NCBI RefSeq assembly: GCF_000384315.1
Contig: NZ_ARVW01000001.1
Span: 2,241,746-2,305,745 of the forward strand
Direction: 5' to 3'
Length of the DNA stretch: 64,000 nucleotides
DNA from: Amycolatopsis nigrescens CSC17Ta-90
GTDB taxonomy: Bacteria; Actinomycetota; Actinomycetes; Mycobacteriales; Pseudonocardiaceae
A program made the translations under genes and the position numbers. Below the pieces are notes generated by a model, which saw only the letters and a list, made by a program, of their open reading frames with translations, had not been told where the DNA came from and did not search any database. Each line of letters opens with the position of its first letter. Positions within the stretch are counted from its first letter, which is position 1. Below are positions 18,242 through 26,511 of the stretch, in pieces.

Positions 18242-19204
18242 ATGGACGACCTGTACCCGCCGATCGACCCGCACGAGAACGGCATGCTCGACGTCGGCGA
18301 CGGCCATTCGGTCTGCTGGGAGGTGTGCGGCAACCCGGCCGGCAAACCGGCGGTGGTGCTGCACGGCGGCCCCGGCAGCGGGGCGGCGCCGATGGCAAGG
18401 CAGCACTTCGACCCCGACGCCTACCGGATCGTGCTGTTCGACCAGCGCGGCGCCGGCCGCAGCACCCCGCATGCCACCGAGCCCGGCACCGACCTGTCCG
18501 TGAACACCACCTGGCACCTGGTCGCCGACATGGAACGGCTCCGCACGCACCTCGGCATCGACCGTTGGCAGCTCTTCGGCGGTTCCTGGGGCGCCACCCT
18601 GGCGCTCGCCTACGCCGAAACCCATCCGGAGCGGGTGTCCGAGATCGTGCTGCGCGGCGTGTTCACCGCCAGGCGGAGCGAGCTGGAGTGGATCTACAAC
18701 GGCGGCGCCGCGCACCTGTTCCCGGACGCGTGGCAGCAGTATCTGGCGCCGATCCCGGACGAGCTGCGCGGCGATCCGATGGCCGCCTACCGCGAGCTGC
18801 TGCACCACCCCGACCAAGCCGTCCGCGAGCGCGCCGCGATCGCCTGGAGCAGCTGGGAAGGCGCGATCGTCTCACTGATCCCGCAACGCGGCTTCGTGGC
18901 CGACTACGCGAGGCCCGCCTTCGCGCTGACCTTCGCCAGGATCGCGCTGCACTACTTCGGCCACGGCGCCTGGCTGGAGGAGGGCCAGCTGATCCGGGAC
19001 GCGCCGAAACTGGCCGGCATTCCCGGCGTCATCGTGCAGGGCCGCTACGACGCGGTGTGCCCGCCGGTGACCGCGTACGAGCTGCACCAGGCGTGGCCGG
19101 ACTCCCGGCTGATCCTGGTGAACACCGCCGGGCACGCGGTCAACGACCACAGCATCCTGCGCAACCTCCGCCAGGCCACCGACGATTTCCGCCCTCGTGA
19201 GTGA
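18242..19204 (+). CDS. pip: Proline iminopeptidase-like alpha/beta hydrolase
   Basis: 320 residues, cytosolic, no signal peptide. Features of prolyl aminopeptidase (S33) are intact: oxyanion HGGPGSG, the FDQRGAGRSTPH segment, the nucleophile elbow GGSWGATLALAYAETHP, a late Asp in GRYDAVCPP, and a His in AGHAVND. These enzymes release N-terminal proline from peptides. It is the only gene behind the leader at 18060-18202. The final residues R-E and the TGA stop are encoded by a family B palindrome. The product name is by motif; the exact peptide preference is unknown. Confidence 0.88.
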   Translation: MDDLYPPIDPHENGMLDVGDGHSVCWEVCGNPAGKPAVVLHGGPGSGAAPMARQHFDPDAYRIVLFDQRGAGRSTPHATEPGTDLSVNTTWHLVADMERLRTHLGIDRWQLFGGSWGATLALAYAETHPERVSEIVLRGVFTARRSELEWIYNGGAAHLFPDAWQQYLAPIPDELRGDPMAAYRELLHHPDQAVRERAAIAWSSWEGAIVSLIPQRGFVADYARPAFALTFARIALHYFGHGAWLEEGQLIRDAPKLAGIPGVIVQGRYDAVCPPVTAYELHQAWPDSRLILVNTAGHAVNDHSILRNLRQATDDFRPRE

Positions 19205-19238
19205 AAAGTGTTGTCCCGGCAACACTTTTCACTCACGA
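19195..19238. repeat. Palindrome family B, copy 3
   Basis: 19-bp arms (19195-19213 and 19220-19238), loop TCCCGG. It lies between convergent genes and supplies the stop codons of both, in different frames: TGA at 19202-19204 for pip and TGA at 19235-19233 for the minus-strand gene. Confidence 0.92.
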
Positions 19239-20009
19239 CCCCAGCAAGGAGTCGAGTGCGGTGGAAAGCTCGCGGTGTGCGTCCACAAGGGACGGTCCAT
19301 GCCAGGTGAGGTACCGGCCGGAGACGAGCAGGTACCGCACTCCGGGAAAAGCCTCCGGGCCGTCCTCCGCGGTGAACTCGTACGGCTCGTCCGGCAGCAC
19401 CAGCAGATCCGCCTCGCCCCGCTCGAACCGGGCCCGCAGCTCGTCCAGCTTCGGCCGCGGGTAGCGCTCGGCATGTCCGGCGTACGCCCCGGTCACGCCG
19501 AGCCGGTGCAGCACGTCGCCGCCGAAGGTCTCCCGGCCGAGCACCACCCAGGGCTTGCGCCAGACCGGGACCACGGCCGTCGCCCGCGGTGGCACGGTCT
19601 CGCGCCAGATCTCCTCGGCGGCCACCAGCCATTCCGGCTCCGCCAGCTCGAAGGCCTGGGTGAGCAGCCGGCGAAGCGAGCCGAGCGCGTCCGGCACGGT
19701 ACCCGGCGCGGCCATCACCCAGACCAGAATCCCGTTGCCCCGCAACCGTTCCACGTCCTCGGGCCGGTTCTCCTCGGAGTTGGCCAGCACCAGGTCCGGG
19801 TGCAGCTCGAGCACCTCGTCCACCTTCGGGTACTTCGAGCCGCCGACCCGCGGCAGCTCGAGCCCGGCCGGATGGGTGCAGTAGTCGGTGATCCCGGCCA
19901 GCCTGCCCGGCGCGCTCACCTGCACCGCCTCGGTCAACGAGGGCACCAGCGACACCACCCGCGACGGCGCCTCCGTCAGCGGCACGTCCTCGCCGAGATC
20001 GTCGATCAT
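19233..20009 (-). CDS. BtuF-like helical-backbone metal-receptor protein without signal peptide
   Basis: 258 residues. The fold matches periplasmic-binding proteins of the BtuF/TroA type with one long connecting helix. Family segments include RVVSLVPSLTEAV, GITDYCTHP, VGGSKYPKVDEVLELHPDLVLAN, and FGGDVLHRLG. Relatives bind vitamin B12, siderophores or hemin for an ABC importer. This protein starts at the domain and has neither signal peptide nor lipobox, so it is predicted to be cytosolic, and no permease or ATPase is adjacent. Its ATG overlaps the stop of the ribonuclease gene (ATGA), so the two are translationally coupled. The stop codon comes from a family B palindrome. Confidence 0.8.
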   Translation of the reverse strand: MIDDLGEDVPLTEAPSRVVSLVPSLTEAVQVSAPGRLAGITDYCTHPAGLELPRVGGSKYPKVDEVLELHPDLVLANSEENRPEDVERLRGNGILVWVMAAPGTVPDALGSLRRLLTQAFELAEPEWLVAAEEIWRETVPPRATAVVPVWRKPWVVLGRETFGGDVLHRLGVTGAYAGHAERYPRPKLDELRARFERGEADLLVLPDEPYEFTAEDGPEAFPGVRYLLVSGRYLTWHGPSLVDAHRELSTALDSLLGS

Positions 20010-21430
20010 GCGGGCACCCGCTCGAACGCGACCTTGCGCCGCTCGACGTCGACCGCGGTCAGCCGCACCTGGATCCGGGCACCCTCCGGCAGCCGTTCTC
20101 CGCTGCACTTCGCGATCACCGGCGGGTCCTCGATGATCACCTCGGCCCGGTTCTCCTCGGCCCGCAGCACCACCGCCTCGAAGGTGCCGCCGATCCGCTC
20201 GGCCAACGTCCACGCCTCGACCTGGTCCAGGCAGGCCCGCTCGACCCTGGCCGCGAGGGTGTCCGACGCGCTCATCTCGTCCGGCAGCGCGGTCAGCGCG
20301 GCGCGCACCCAGTCCGGCACCGGCCTGCCGGCGGTCACCGCTAGGCAGACCTCGGTGGCGAACCGGTCCACCAGCCGCCGGATCGGCGCGGTCACATGCG
20401 CGTACGCCCCGCCGATCCCGGCGTGCGCGGTCAGCTCGGGCAGCTCGCCGTCGAAGGAGGTGTAGCCGGCGCCGCGCAGCAGCCGCGTGGTGTCCGCGTA
20501 CAGCGCCAGCGACTCCGGCCGCCGCGGATCCAGCCCGGCCAGCAGCTCGGACACGCTGACGTGTTCCGGCCAGTCGATGCCGAGCGCGTGCGCCGAGCGG
20601 CGCAGCCAGTCCACCGCCTCGGCCTCCGCGGCGGGCAGGGTGCGGAGCACCCCGACCTTCGCCTCGATCATGATGTTCGCCGCGGCCATGCCGGTGAGCA
20701 GCGAGATCTCCGCGTTCCAGGCGTCCACCTGGTTCCGCGGCCGCCGGGCGAGCACCCACTCGCCGTCCGAGTCCGCGGTGATTTCCTGCTCCGGCAGCTG
20801 AAGCTCCACCCCGCCGCGGCGGACGGCCAGCTCGCGGCGCAGCCTGCCGAGTTCGGGCAAGGCGGCGACCGAGGGATGCGCGGTGCCCGCGTCCAGATCG
20901 GCCTGCACGGTCTCGTAGTCGAACTGCACGGTGGAACGGACCAACGCGCGGCGCACCAGCACCGAACGAAGCTCGCCGGAGTTGTCCGTTTCGACCGTCC
21001 ACAGCACGGCCGGCCGGACCTCGCCGGGCAGCAGGCTCGCCGCCCCCTCGGACAGCACCGGCGGATGCAGCGGCACGTTGCCGTCGGGCAGATACAGGGT
21101 CTGGCCCCGGCGCCGCGCCTCCAGATCCATCGCGCCGCCGGGCCGGACGAACGCGGCAACGTCGGCGATCGCGTAGTGCACCCGGAAGCCTGCGGACCTC
21201 CGCTCGATGAGCATCGCCTGGTCCAGATCCTTGGATCCGGGCGGATCGATGGTGACCAGCGGTAGCGCTGTGGCGTCCAGCCGGGCGGCCGCGGACTCGA
21301 TCGGGTCGATCGCCGCGGCCTCCGCCTCGGCCAGCACCTCGGCCGTGAAAGCCCCCGGCAACTCGAACTCCGCGCGCAACGGGCCGAAGTCACCGCCTGC
21401 GGAATGCGTGCGTATCACGACAGAGGGCAC
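20006..21430 (-). CDS. RNB-domain (RNase II family) ribonuclease
   Basis: 474 residues from the GTG at 21430 (GCAGGG close upstream; the ATG at about 21462 is an alternative). The RNB catalytic signature is present: IDPPGSKDLDQAM with its metal-binding aspartates, YAIADVAAFV, ARRRGQTLYLPDGNVPLHPP, and GAYAHVTAPIRRLVDRF. The protein is short compared with RNase R or RNase II. It lacks obvious N-terminal cold-shock domains but has a short C-terminal segment. It should degrade RNA 3' to 5'. It overlaps the downstream metal-receptor gene by four bases, an unexplained but tight pairing. Confidence 0.87.
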   Translation of the reverse strand: MPSVVIRTHSAGGDFGPLRAEFELPGAFTAEVLAEAEAAAIDPIESAAARLDATALPLVTIDPPGSKDLDQAMLIERRSAGFRVHYAIADVAAFVRPGGAMDLEARRRGQTLYLPDGNVPLHPPVLSEGAASLLPGEVRPAVLWTVETDNSGELRSVLVRRALVRSTVQFDYETVQADLDAGTAHPSVAALPELGRLRRELAVRRGGVELQLPEQEITADSDGEWVLARRPRNQVDAWNAEISLLTGMAAANIMIEAKVGVLRTLPAAEAEAVDWLRRSAHALGIDWPEHVSVSELLAGLDPRRPESLALYADTTRLLRGAGYTSFDGELPELTAHAGIGGAYAHVTAPIRRLVDRFATEVCLAVTAGRPVPDWVRAALTALPDEMSASDTLAARVERACLDQVEAWTLAERIGGTFEAVVLRAEENRAEVIIEDPPVIAKCSGERLPEGARIQVRLTAVDVERRKVAFERVPA

Positions 21431-21554
21431 CCCTGCACCATAGCCCGTGCGGGGGCACTCCATCGCTCGATCGGGCGTAGGCAACCTGGGTGTAACTTGT
21501 CGTCCAAGCGAAATGAAAACCGCTCCCATGTTCAACCTGAAGGGGTACTGACAA

Positions 21555-22517
21555 GTGAAGGTCGCCTTCGTCGGCAAGGGCGGCAGCGGGAAGACCACGC
21601 TGTCCGCGCTGTTCACCGGATATGTCGCCGGCACCGCCCATCCGGTACTGGCCATCGACGCCGACATCAACCAGCACCTCGCGGTGGCGCTCGGCGGTAC
21701 CGAGGACGAGGCCGCGGCGCTGCCCACCCTCGGCGCGCACCTGCCGCTGATCAAGGAGTACCTGCGCGGCGACAACCCGCGGATCGCCAGTGCGGACGCG
21801 ATGATCAAGACCACTCCGGCAGGCCGGGGCTCGCGGCTGCTGCGGCCGTTCGAGGACAACCCGATCACCGACGCCTGCTTCCGCGAGGTGGCCGGTGTCC
21901 GGCTCGCCGTCACCGGCCGGTTCACCGAGGACGATCTCGGGGTGGCCTGCTACCACTCGAAGGTCGGCGCGGCCGAGCTGCTGCTGAACCACCTGATCGA
22001 CGACGAGTCCGAGTACGTGGTGATGGACATGACCGCGGGCGCGGACGCCTTCGCGTCCGGCCTGTTCACCCGGTTCGACGTGACCTTCCTGGTCTGCGAG
22101 CCGACCGTGCGCAGCGTCGGCGTCTACCGGCAGTACGCCGACTACGCGCGGGACTTCGGTGTCCAGCTCGCCGTGGTCGGGAACAAGGTGACCGACGCCG
22201 AGGACGTCGAGTTCCTGCGTGAACAGCTCGGCTCGGACCTGTTGTGCTGGCTGGAGACCTCCGGCCACGTGCGGGCCGCCGAACGAGGCAGGCCCCGGCC
22301 GATTTCCGCACTGGAGAAGCACAACCTGGACGCGCTGAGCACCATGCTGTCCACTGTGGACGCCACCCAGCGGGACTGGGACCGCTTCCAGCGCCAGGCG
22401 ATCGAGTTCCACCTGCGCAACGCCGCGGCCTGGGGCAACGAACGCGCCGGCCACGACCTGGCCACCCAGGTCGACCCCGACTTCGTCCTCGGCCCGCCGC
22501 TGCTCGCCAACCCCTGA
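21555..22517 (+). CDS. CooC/MinD-family P-loop ATPase
   Basis: 320 residues, GTG start with GAAGGGG upstream. The deviant Walker A motif KGGSGKTT begins at Lys8, with the signature lysine of the MinD/ParA/NifH class. It is followed by IDADINQHLAVALGG and a later VVMDMTAGADAFASGLFTRFD (Walker B-like with downstream segment). CooC proteins insert nickel into carbon monoxide dehydrogenase, but no such enzyme is nearby, so the role here is unknown. In actinobacteria such ATPases are often stand-alone. It is divergent from the ribonuclease gene. Confidence 0.85.
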   Translation: MKVAFVGKGGSGKTTLSALFTGYVAGTAHPVLAIDADINQHLAVALGGTEDEAAALPTLGAHLPLIKEYLRGDNPRIASADAMIKTTPAGRGSRLLRPFEDNPITDACFREVAGVRLAVTGRFTEDDLGVACYHSKVGAAELLLNHLIDDESEYVVMDMTAGADAFASGLFTRFDVTFLVCEPTVRSVGVYRQYADYARDFGVQLAVVGNKVTDAEDVEFLREQLGSDLLCWLETSGHVRAAERGRPRPISALEKHNLDALSTMLSTVDATQRDWDRFQRQAIEFHLRNAAAWGNERAGHDLATQVDPDFVLGPPLLANP

Positions 22518-22530
22518 CGGGCTGCCGCGG

Positions 22531-22731
22531 TCAGTCGTTCCAGGAGGCGTCGTCGGCGTCCGCCTTGCGGGTGCGCTCGCGGGCGATTTCGAGGGCGCGA
22601 CGGGCGGTGGCCTCGTCGGGGTAGGGGCCGAGCAGGTCGATCGAACGGCCCCGGTCGTGATGCTCGACCTGGTTGGTCCTGGTGTTGTAGTACCAGCCCT
22701 GATCCGGGTTCGGGTCCTCGTCCTGTGCCAT
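22531..22731 (-). CDS. Small SPOR-like protein
   Basis: 66 residues starting at the ATG at 22731. The pattern WYYNTRTNQVEHHDRGRS...LLGPYPDEATARRALEIARERT matches a conserved actinobacterial family: a short beta hairpin followed by the G-P-Y-x-T/D-x-x-x-A SPOR-like turn and a helix. The C-terminus is acidic. No signal peptide or membrane helix is seen. Its function is not established. It converges on the ATPase gene at 22517. Confidence 0.75.
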   Translation of the reverse strand: MAQDEDPNPDQGWYYNTRTNQVEHHDRGRSIDLLGPYPDEATARRALEIARERTRKADADDASWND

Positions 22732-22762
22732 GGTCTGAGCCTCGCATCCGGCGCGAGTTCTG

Positions 22763-22939
22763 TCATCCCGGCAGGGGCAGCGGCTGGTTGGCCGGATCCT
22801 TCGGGCAGGCGGTCTCGTGCCGCAAGGACGCCCAAACGTCCGAATCCTCAAGGCCGCAGTAGTAGCACGTACGCCGGCAACGGGCGCGGCGCTGCTCGTC
22901 GGTCTCCCCCGGCCTGGGGTGCATCCACGGTTTCTTCAC
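22763..22939 (-). CDS. Small Cys-rich protein, putative zinc-binding
   Basis: 58 residues from a GTG at 22939 (GAGGGG nine bases upstream). The centre has CYYCG, then a His and a Cys (HETACP), a possible C-C-H-C metal site. Basic residues at the N-terminus (KKPWMHPRPGETDEQRRARCRR) suggest nucleic-acid contact. The start overlaps the stop of the next upstream gene by four bases (GTGA), so the two small proteins are made together. I do not recognise a named family. Confidence 0.6.
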   Translation of the reverse strand: MKKPWMHPRPGETDEQRRARCRRTCYYCGLEDSDVWASLRHETACPKDPANQPLPLPG

Positions 22940-23109
22940 GACGCGCACCCCTCGCAGACAGCCGCCCGCCGCGTCACGTCCGGGATCAGCCATCTCCCGC
23001 ACGCGGTGCGGATGATCGCACCCTCACGGTTGCGCTCGGTTTCCACGACGCGGTGCCGGAGTCCCTCGCTCTCGCACCAATCCACGCCCGATGCGGTTTC
23101 CTTCGACAT
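22936..23109 (-). CDS. Small Cys/His protein, putative zinc ribbon
   Basis: 57 residues from the ATG at 23109. The arrangement is D-W-C...LRHRVVETERN...RTACGRWL...AAVCEGCAS, giving Cys/His pairs that could bind one zinc. It is divergent from the Scr1-type regulator gene, 115 bp away, and coupled to the second small gene downstream. Small Cys-rich genes of this type accompany Scr1/DUF397 loci in related actinobacteria as far as I recall. The function is unknown. Confidence 0.6.
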   Translation of the reverse strand: MSKETASGVDWCESEGLRHRVVETERNREGAIIRTACGRWLIPDVTRRAAVCEGCAS

Positions 23110-23224
23110 GCGACCGAGTGTCCGGACAGGACGGACGACCCCGCCGCGCCGAAATCCGGAAATCCCGGTTTCGCCCATCCCGGTGCGATCATGGTTTGTC
23201 ACCGTGCGTAGGGAGGTCGACACC

Positions 23225-24055
23225 GTGTCCGGGCGATCCAGCCCCACGTTTCGCAAGCGCCGGTTGGGGCGCAAGCTCAAAGCGCTGCGCGAACGCGCCG
23301 GGCTGACCCTGGACGACGCCGCGCCCCTGCTGGACAAGACCCGCACCAGCCTGCACCGGATCGAGATCGGCGAAACCCTCGCCGATGTACATCTGGTCCG
23401 CTCGATGATGGACGTCTACGACCACTACGAGCCCGGCCTCATCGACCTCGCCCGCGACGCCGCCAAGAAGAGCTGGCTACGAAGCTTCGATGTGTCGGAC
23501 CAGGGTTATGTGGATATGGAGACCGAAGCAGGCCGGGTGCTCGACTTCCAGATAATCAGCATTCCCGGGCTCTTACAGACCAAGGACTACATGCGGGCCC
23601 AGTTCAGTGGCTGGTACCTCCCCACGAGGCGCAGCGCTGACCACGTGACCGTTCGCCTCAAACGTCAGGAACGATTGACCGACGAGGAGAACCAGCTCCA
23701 CCTGCACGCCATCGTGGACGAATCGTCGCTGCGCCGGGTGGTGGGCGGACACGACGTGATGCGTACCCAACTGCGGCACCTGGTGACGATGGCGGACTTA
23801 CCTACCGTGCTGCTCCAGGTATTTCCAGCAGGACAGGGCGCGCATACCGCGATGAGCGGTGCGTTCACTTTGCTGACCTTCCCGGAGCCCGATGACCCAG
23901 AGATGATGTACATCGAGCACCCGACCGGCTCGGTGCATATCGAGGAGATCGAAAAGGTGCGGGAAGCTAAGCTTATCTTCAAGCACCTGAGCGCGACGGC
24001 GCTGCCGCCCGCGGAGTCGGTCCGGCTGATCGAGCAGGTGTTCACGGAACTCTAA
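23225..24055 (+). CDS. Scr1-family helix-turn-helix regulator (XRE N-terminus)
   Basis: 276 residues from the GTG at 23225 (GGGAGGT eight bases upstream). The N-terminal XRE domain reads LGRKLKALRERAGLTLDDAAPLLDKTRTSLHRIEIGE. The rest is the Scr1/DUF5753 region with its typical PGLLQTKDYMRAQF, RQERLTDEE and DESSLRRVVGG, V-L-P-x-G-x-H-x-A-M-like (VFPAGQGAHTAMSGAFTLL) and YIEHPTGS segments. Members regulate development and antibiotic production in Streptomyces and resemble antitoxin-like partners of DUF397 proteins. It is followed 25 bp later by a DUF397 gene, the standard pairing. Confidence 0.92.
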   Translation: MSGRSSPTFRKRRLGRKLKALRERAGLTLDDAAPLLDKTRTSLHRIEIGETLADVHLVRSMMDVYDHYEPGLIDLARDAAKKSWLRSFDVSDQGYVDMETEAGRVLDFQIISIPGLLQTKDYMRAQFSGWYLPTRRSADHVTVRLKRQERLTDEENQLHLHAIVDESSLRRVVGGHDVMRTQLRHLVTMADLPTVLLQVFPAGQGAHTAMSGAFTLLTFPEPDDPEMMYIEHPTGSVHIEEIEKVREAKLIFKHLSATALPPAESVRLIEQVFTEL

Positions 24056-24080
24056 GCCGTTTGCAGGAGAGGCGATTCTT

Positions 24081-24284
24081 GTGGCCACCGACCAATCCGC
24101 CATGGTGTGGCGCAAGAGCACTCGCAGCGGTCAGGGCGGCAACGGCAACTGTGTCGAGGTGGCGTTTGTTGCGCCTTCGGTTGCTGTACGCGACTCGAAG
24201 CAGCCCGATGGCGGCGTGCTGGTTGTGCCTGCGGCCGCATGGGCGGACTTTCTGCACAGCGTGCGTCAGCGGCGGTACTTGTAG
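24081..24284 (+). CDS. DUF397-domain protein
   Basis: 67 residues, GTG start, GGAGAGG upstream. The DUF397 signature is complete: MVWRKSTRSGQGGNGNCVEVA, VAVRDSKQPDGGVLVVPAAAW, FLHSVR. It is the usual partner of the Scr1-type regulator just upstream; in Streptomyces the pair affects differentiation and antibiotic output. The last 19 bases overlap the 3' end of the convergent secretion-operon gene, so transcription of the two units may interfere. Confidence 0.92.
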   Translation: MATDQSAMVWRKSTRSGQGGNGNCVEVAFVAPSVAVRDSKQPDGGVLVVPAAAWADFLHSVRQRRYL

Positions 24285-25495
24285 GGGATCTCGGTCGGAT
24301 CGCCGGTGGGGCCGAACTCGTTGCCCTCGGCCGGTTTCTCCGCTTCCTTCGCATCGGACAGCTCGTCGAACCAGCCGCGTTCGGCCGTCGGACGCTGGAA
24401 GCCGCGTGGCGGCGTGTCGGTGTCCTGGTTCGCGGGCGGCGGGGTGGCCGGGGGCTTGGCGGCGAACTTCGACGCCGGGCGAGCAGGCGGCTGCGCGACG
24501 GGAGGAGCCGGAGGTGGCTTGACCGACGGCGCGGTGGGTGGCGGCGGCAGTGGGGGCAGCGGTGTGCCGCCGGGCGGCGAGGGGACCCCGGCGGCGCCCG
24601 AAGGCGGCGTGGCCCCGACCGCACCTGAAGGCGGAGTCGGCCCGGCGGCACCGGGCGGCGGCGTAGGTGGAGTCTGCGGTGTGGCGGGCGGCGGAGTGGC
24701 CGCGTTCTGTGGCTGCGCGGGCGGAGTCTGCGGTGCGGCGGGCGGCGGGGTGCCCGCGTTCGACGGCGGCGCGGGAGGAGTCTGCGGGGTGGCAGGTGGC
24801 GGGGTGGCCGTGTTCGGGGCCTGCTCAGGCTGGTTGCTCGGCGGGGTCGGGGTGGTGCGCCAGACCGGTGCCGGGCCGATGTTCATCGGTGCCGGTGTCC
24901 TCGGCGGCGCGGGCTCGGGCGGGGCGGGCGGCTGCGGCTGCACCGGGGGCGGGCCGGCGATCACCGGCGGGCGCCCCGGCGGGGCACCGGGCGGCGGGCT
25001 GTGCGGCGGCGGGCCCGGCCTCGCCGTTCCCGGTCGCACGATCGGGTCGAGGCAGGACACCAGCACCGTGGTGTTCGCCGGGTCGCCGACCTTGCGGCCG
25101 CTGCGCTCCCGGTAGACCATCTCGCCCTCGGTGTCGATCTCCACCAGGTAGCCGGCCTCGGCGAGCTGCTCCTCGTCCAGGTCGACCAGCCGCTCGTACC
25201 GCGACGGCACCACCTTGTAGATCGGCCAGGACAGCTGCCGGTGCGCCTCGTGGAACTGGGCCAGCAGGCCGGCCATCTGCTGCTGCCACGGCAGCGACAT
25301 CGACTCGGCGATGGACCTCGGCAGCACCACGTACCCGGCGTCCACCCCCGGCCAGCCCCGCGCCAGCTGGTCGGCCAGCGGGGTGCTGGACGCCGGCGGC
25401 CCGGCATGCCGGGGCAGCTGGGGTGCGCCGAACAGGTTGCCGGGGTCCTCCCCAGCCCGTTCCGCCTTACCGCGCTTACCGAATTTCCTGGCCAT
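24266..25495 (-). CDS. Proline-rich protein closing the T4SS-like operon
   Basis: 409 residues. Residues 1-130 look globular and soluble (GAPQLPRHAG, ADQLARGWPGVDAGYVVLPRSIAESMSLPWQQQMAGLL, YEVVPSRYERLVDLDEEQL-like). Residues 150-370 are an extended proline-rich region with about three near repeats of TPPPATPQTPPAP. The charged tail ends at KYRR. There is no signal peptide or membrane helix, so it is probably a cytosolic or peripheral component. It is the last gene of the secretion-like operon, with 11 bases between it and the NlpC/P60 gene. I do not recognise the N-terminal domain. It overlaps the DUF397 gene end. Confidence 0.7.
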   Translation of the reverse strand: MARKFGKRGKAERAGEDPGNLFGAPQLPRHAGPPASSTPLADQLARGWPGVDAGYVVLPRSIAESMSLPWQQQMAGLLAQFHEAHRQLSWPIYKVVPSRYERLVDLDEEQLAEAGYLVEIDTEGEMVYRERSGRKVGDPANTTVLVSCLDPIVRPGTARPGPPPHSPPPGAPPGRPPVIAGPPPVQPQPPAPPEPAPPRTPAPMNIGPAPVWRTTPTPPSNQPEQAPNTATPPPATPQTPPAPPSNAGTPPPAAPQTPPAQPQNAATPPPATPQTPPTPPPGAAGPTPPSGAVGATPPSGAAGVPSPPGGTPLPPLPPPPTAPSVKPPPAPPVAQPPARPASKFAAKPPATPPPANQDTDTPPRGFQRPTAERGWFDELSDAKEAEKPAEGNEFGPTGDPTEIPYKYRR

Positions 25496-25506
25496 CGAGT
25501 CCGATC

Positions 25507-26505
25507 CTAAACGCCAGGACGGACAGCCTGTGGCAAAAGCTCCGACTCGTCCCAGGACACCGCCCTGGTGTGCACCGGCACGCCGGTCTGCTGGGCCTCC
25601 ACGATCTTGTTGTCGCCGAGGTACATCGCCACGTGGTGGATGGTGCTGGGGTCGGACTCGTCGTAGCCCCAGAACAGCAGGTCACCGGGCTGCGCCTGCT
25701 CGACCGGCAGCATCGCGCCGTCCTTGAACTGGTCCCGCGAGACCCGGTCCAGAGTGATCCCGGCCGACTCGTAGGCCCGCAGCATCAGCCCGGAGCAGTC
25801 GTAGGAGTTCGGGCCGGTCGCGCCCCACACATACGGCTTGCCCTGTTCACCGAGCGCGAACTGGATGGCCGCCGCGGCCGCCTCGTTCGGCGGCAGCGCG
25901 GCACCGGCGCCCTGGCCGCAGCCGACCACGTCGGCCACCTGGCCGACGTACTCCACCAGGTGCACGGCCATCGGTTCCCACTTGTGGTACCGGTCGGGGA
26001 ACCCCGAACGCTCCACCGCCTGCGCCGACTCGCCGGGCCGCCGCTTCTCCCAGTCCGGCACCGCCAGCAGCACGTCGTAGAACTTGTTCACCGCGTACAC
26101 CGGGTTCGTGACCTGCTCCGGCGTGCCCCAGCCCATGGACGGCCGCATCTGGAAGATGCCGAGCGAGTCCCGGTCGCCGTAGTCCAGGCTGCGCAGCCCG
26201 GACTCGGTCATCCCGGCTTGGATCGCGATCTGCCACGCCCGCGGGGACAGGCTGCGCTGCTTGCCGATCTCCACGATCACCTGAACGGTGCCGCGCTGCT
26301 GCTCGTCCAGGTTCCCGGCGTCCACCTCGCCGCGGTTGCCCTGGCCGGGCTGGGTCGGGCCGATCGCCGCGTCGCAGCTGACGTTGGCCACGCTGCGCGC
26401 CTGCGCCTCCTGCTGGTCGGTGATCACCTTCGCCACCGTGCCGGTGGTGACCACCGCTGCGAAAGCCGTCGCCACCAGGACGCCGGCGATAACCCCGATC
26501 CGCAC
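25507..26505 (-). CDS. VirB1-like peptidoglycan hydrolase: lysozyme-like plus NlpC/P60 domains
   Basis: 332 residues with an N-terminal membrane anchor or uncleaved signal (residues 5-28). The first domain (about 65-150) is transglycosylase-like, with a catalytic Glu candidate at 101 in MTESGLRSL and GIFQMRPSMGWGT. The second (about 205-325) is NlpC/P60, with Cys237 in YDCSGL, His290/291 in STIHHVAMYLG and a polar third residue. Two-domain hydrolases of this kind open the wall for Gram-positive type IV secretion. Its place between the TcpC-like and proline-rich genes of this operon supports that role. Confidence 0.88.
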   Translation of the reverse strand: MRIGVIAGVLVATAFAAVVTTGTVAKVITDQQEAQARSVANVSCDAAIGPTQPGQGNRGEVDAGNLDEQQRGTVQVIVEIGKQRSLSPRAWQIAIQAGMTESGLRSLDYGDRDSLGIFQMRPSMGWGTPEQVTNPVYAVNKFYDVLLAVPDWEKRRPGESAQAVERSGFPDRYHKWEPMAVHLVEYVGQVADVVGCGQGAGAALPPNEAAAAAIQFALGEQGKPYVWGATGPNSYDCSGLMLRAYESAGITLDRVSRDQFKDGAMLPVEQAQPGDLLFWGYDESDPSTIHHVAMYLGDNKIVEAQQTGVPVHTRAVSWDESELLPQAVRPGV

Positions 26506-26511
26506 GGCGAA

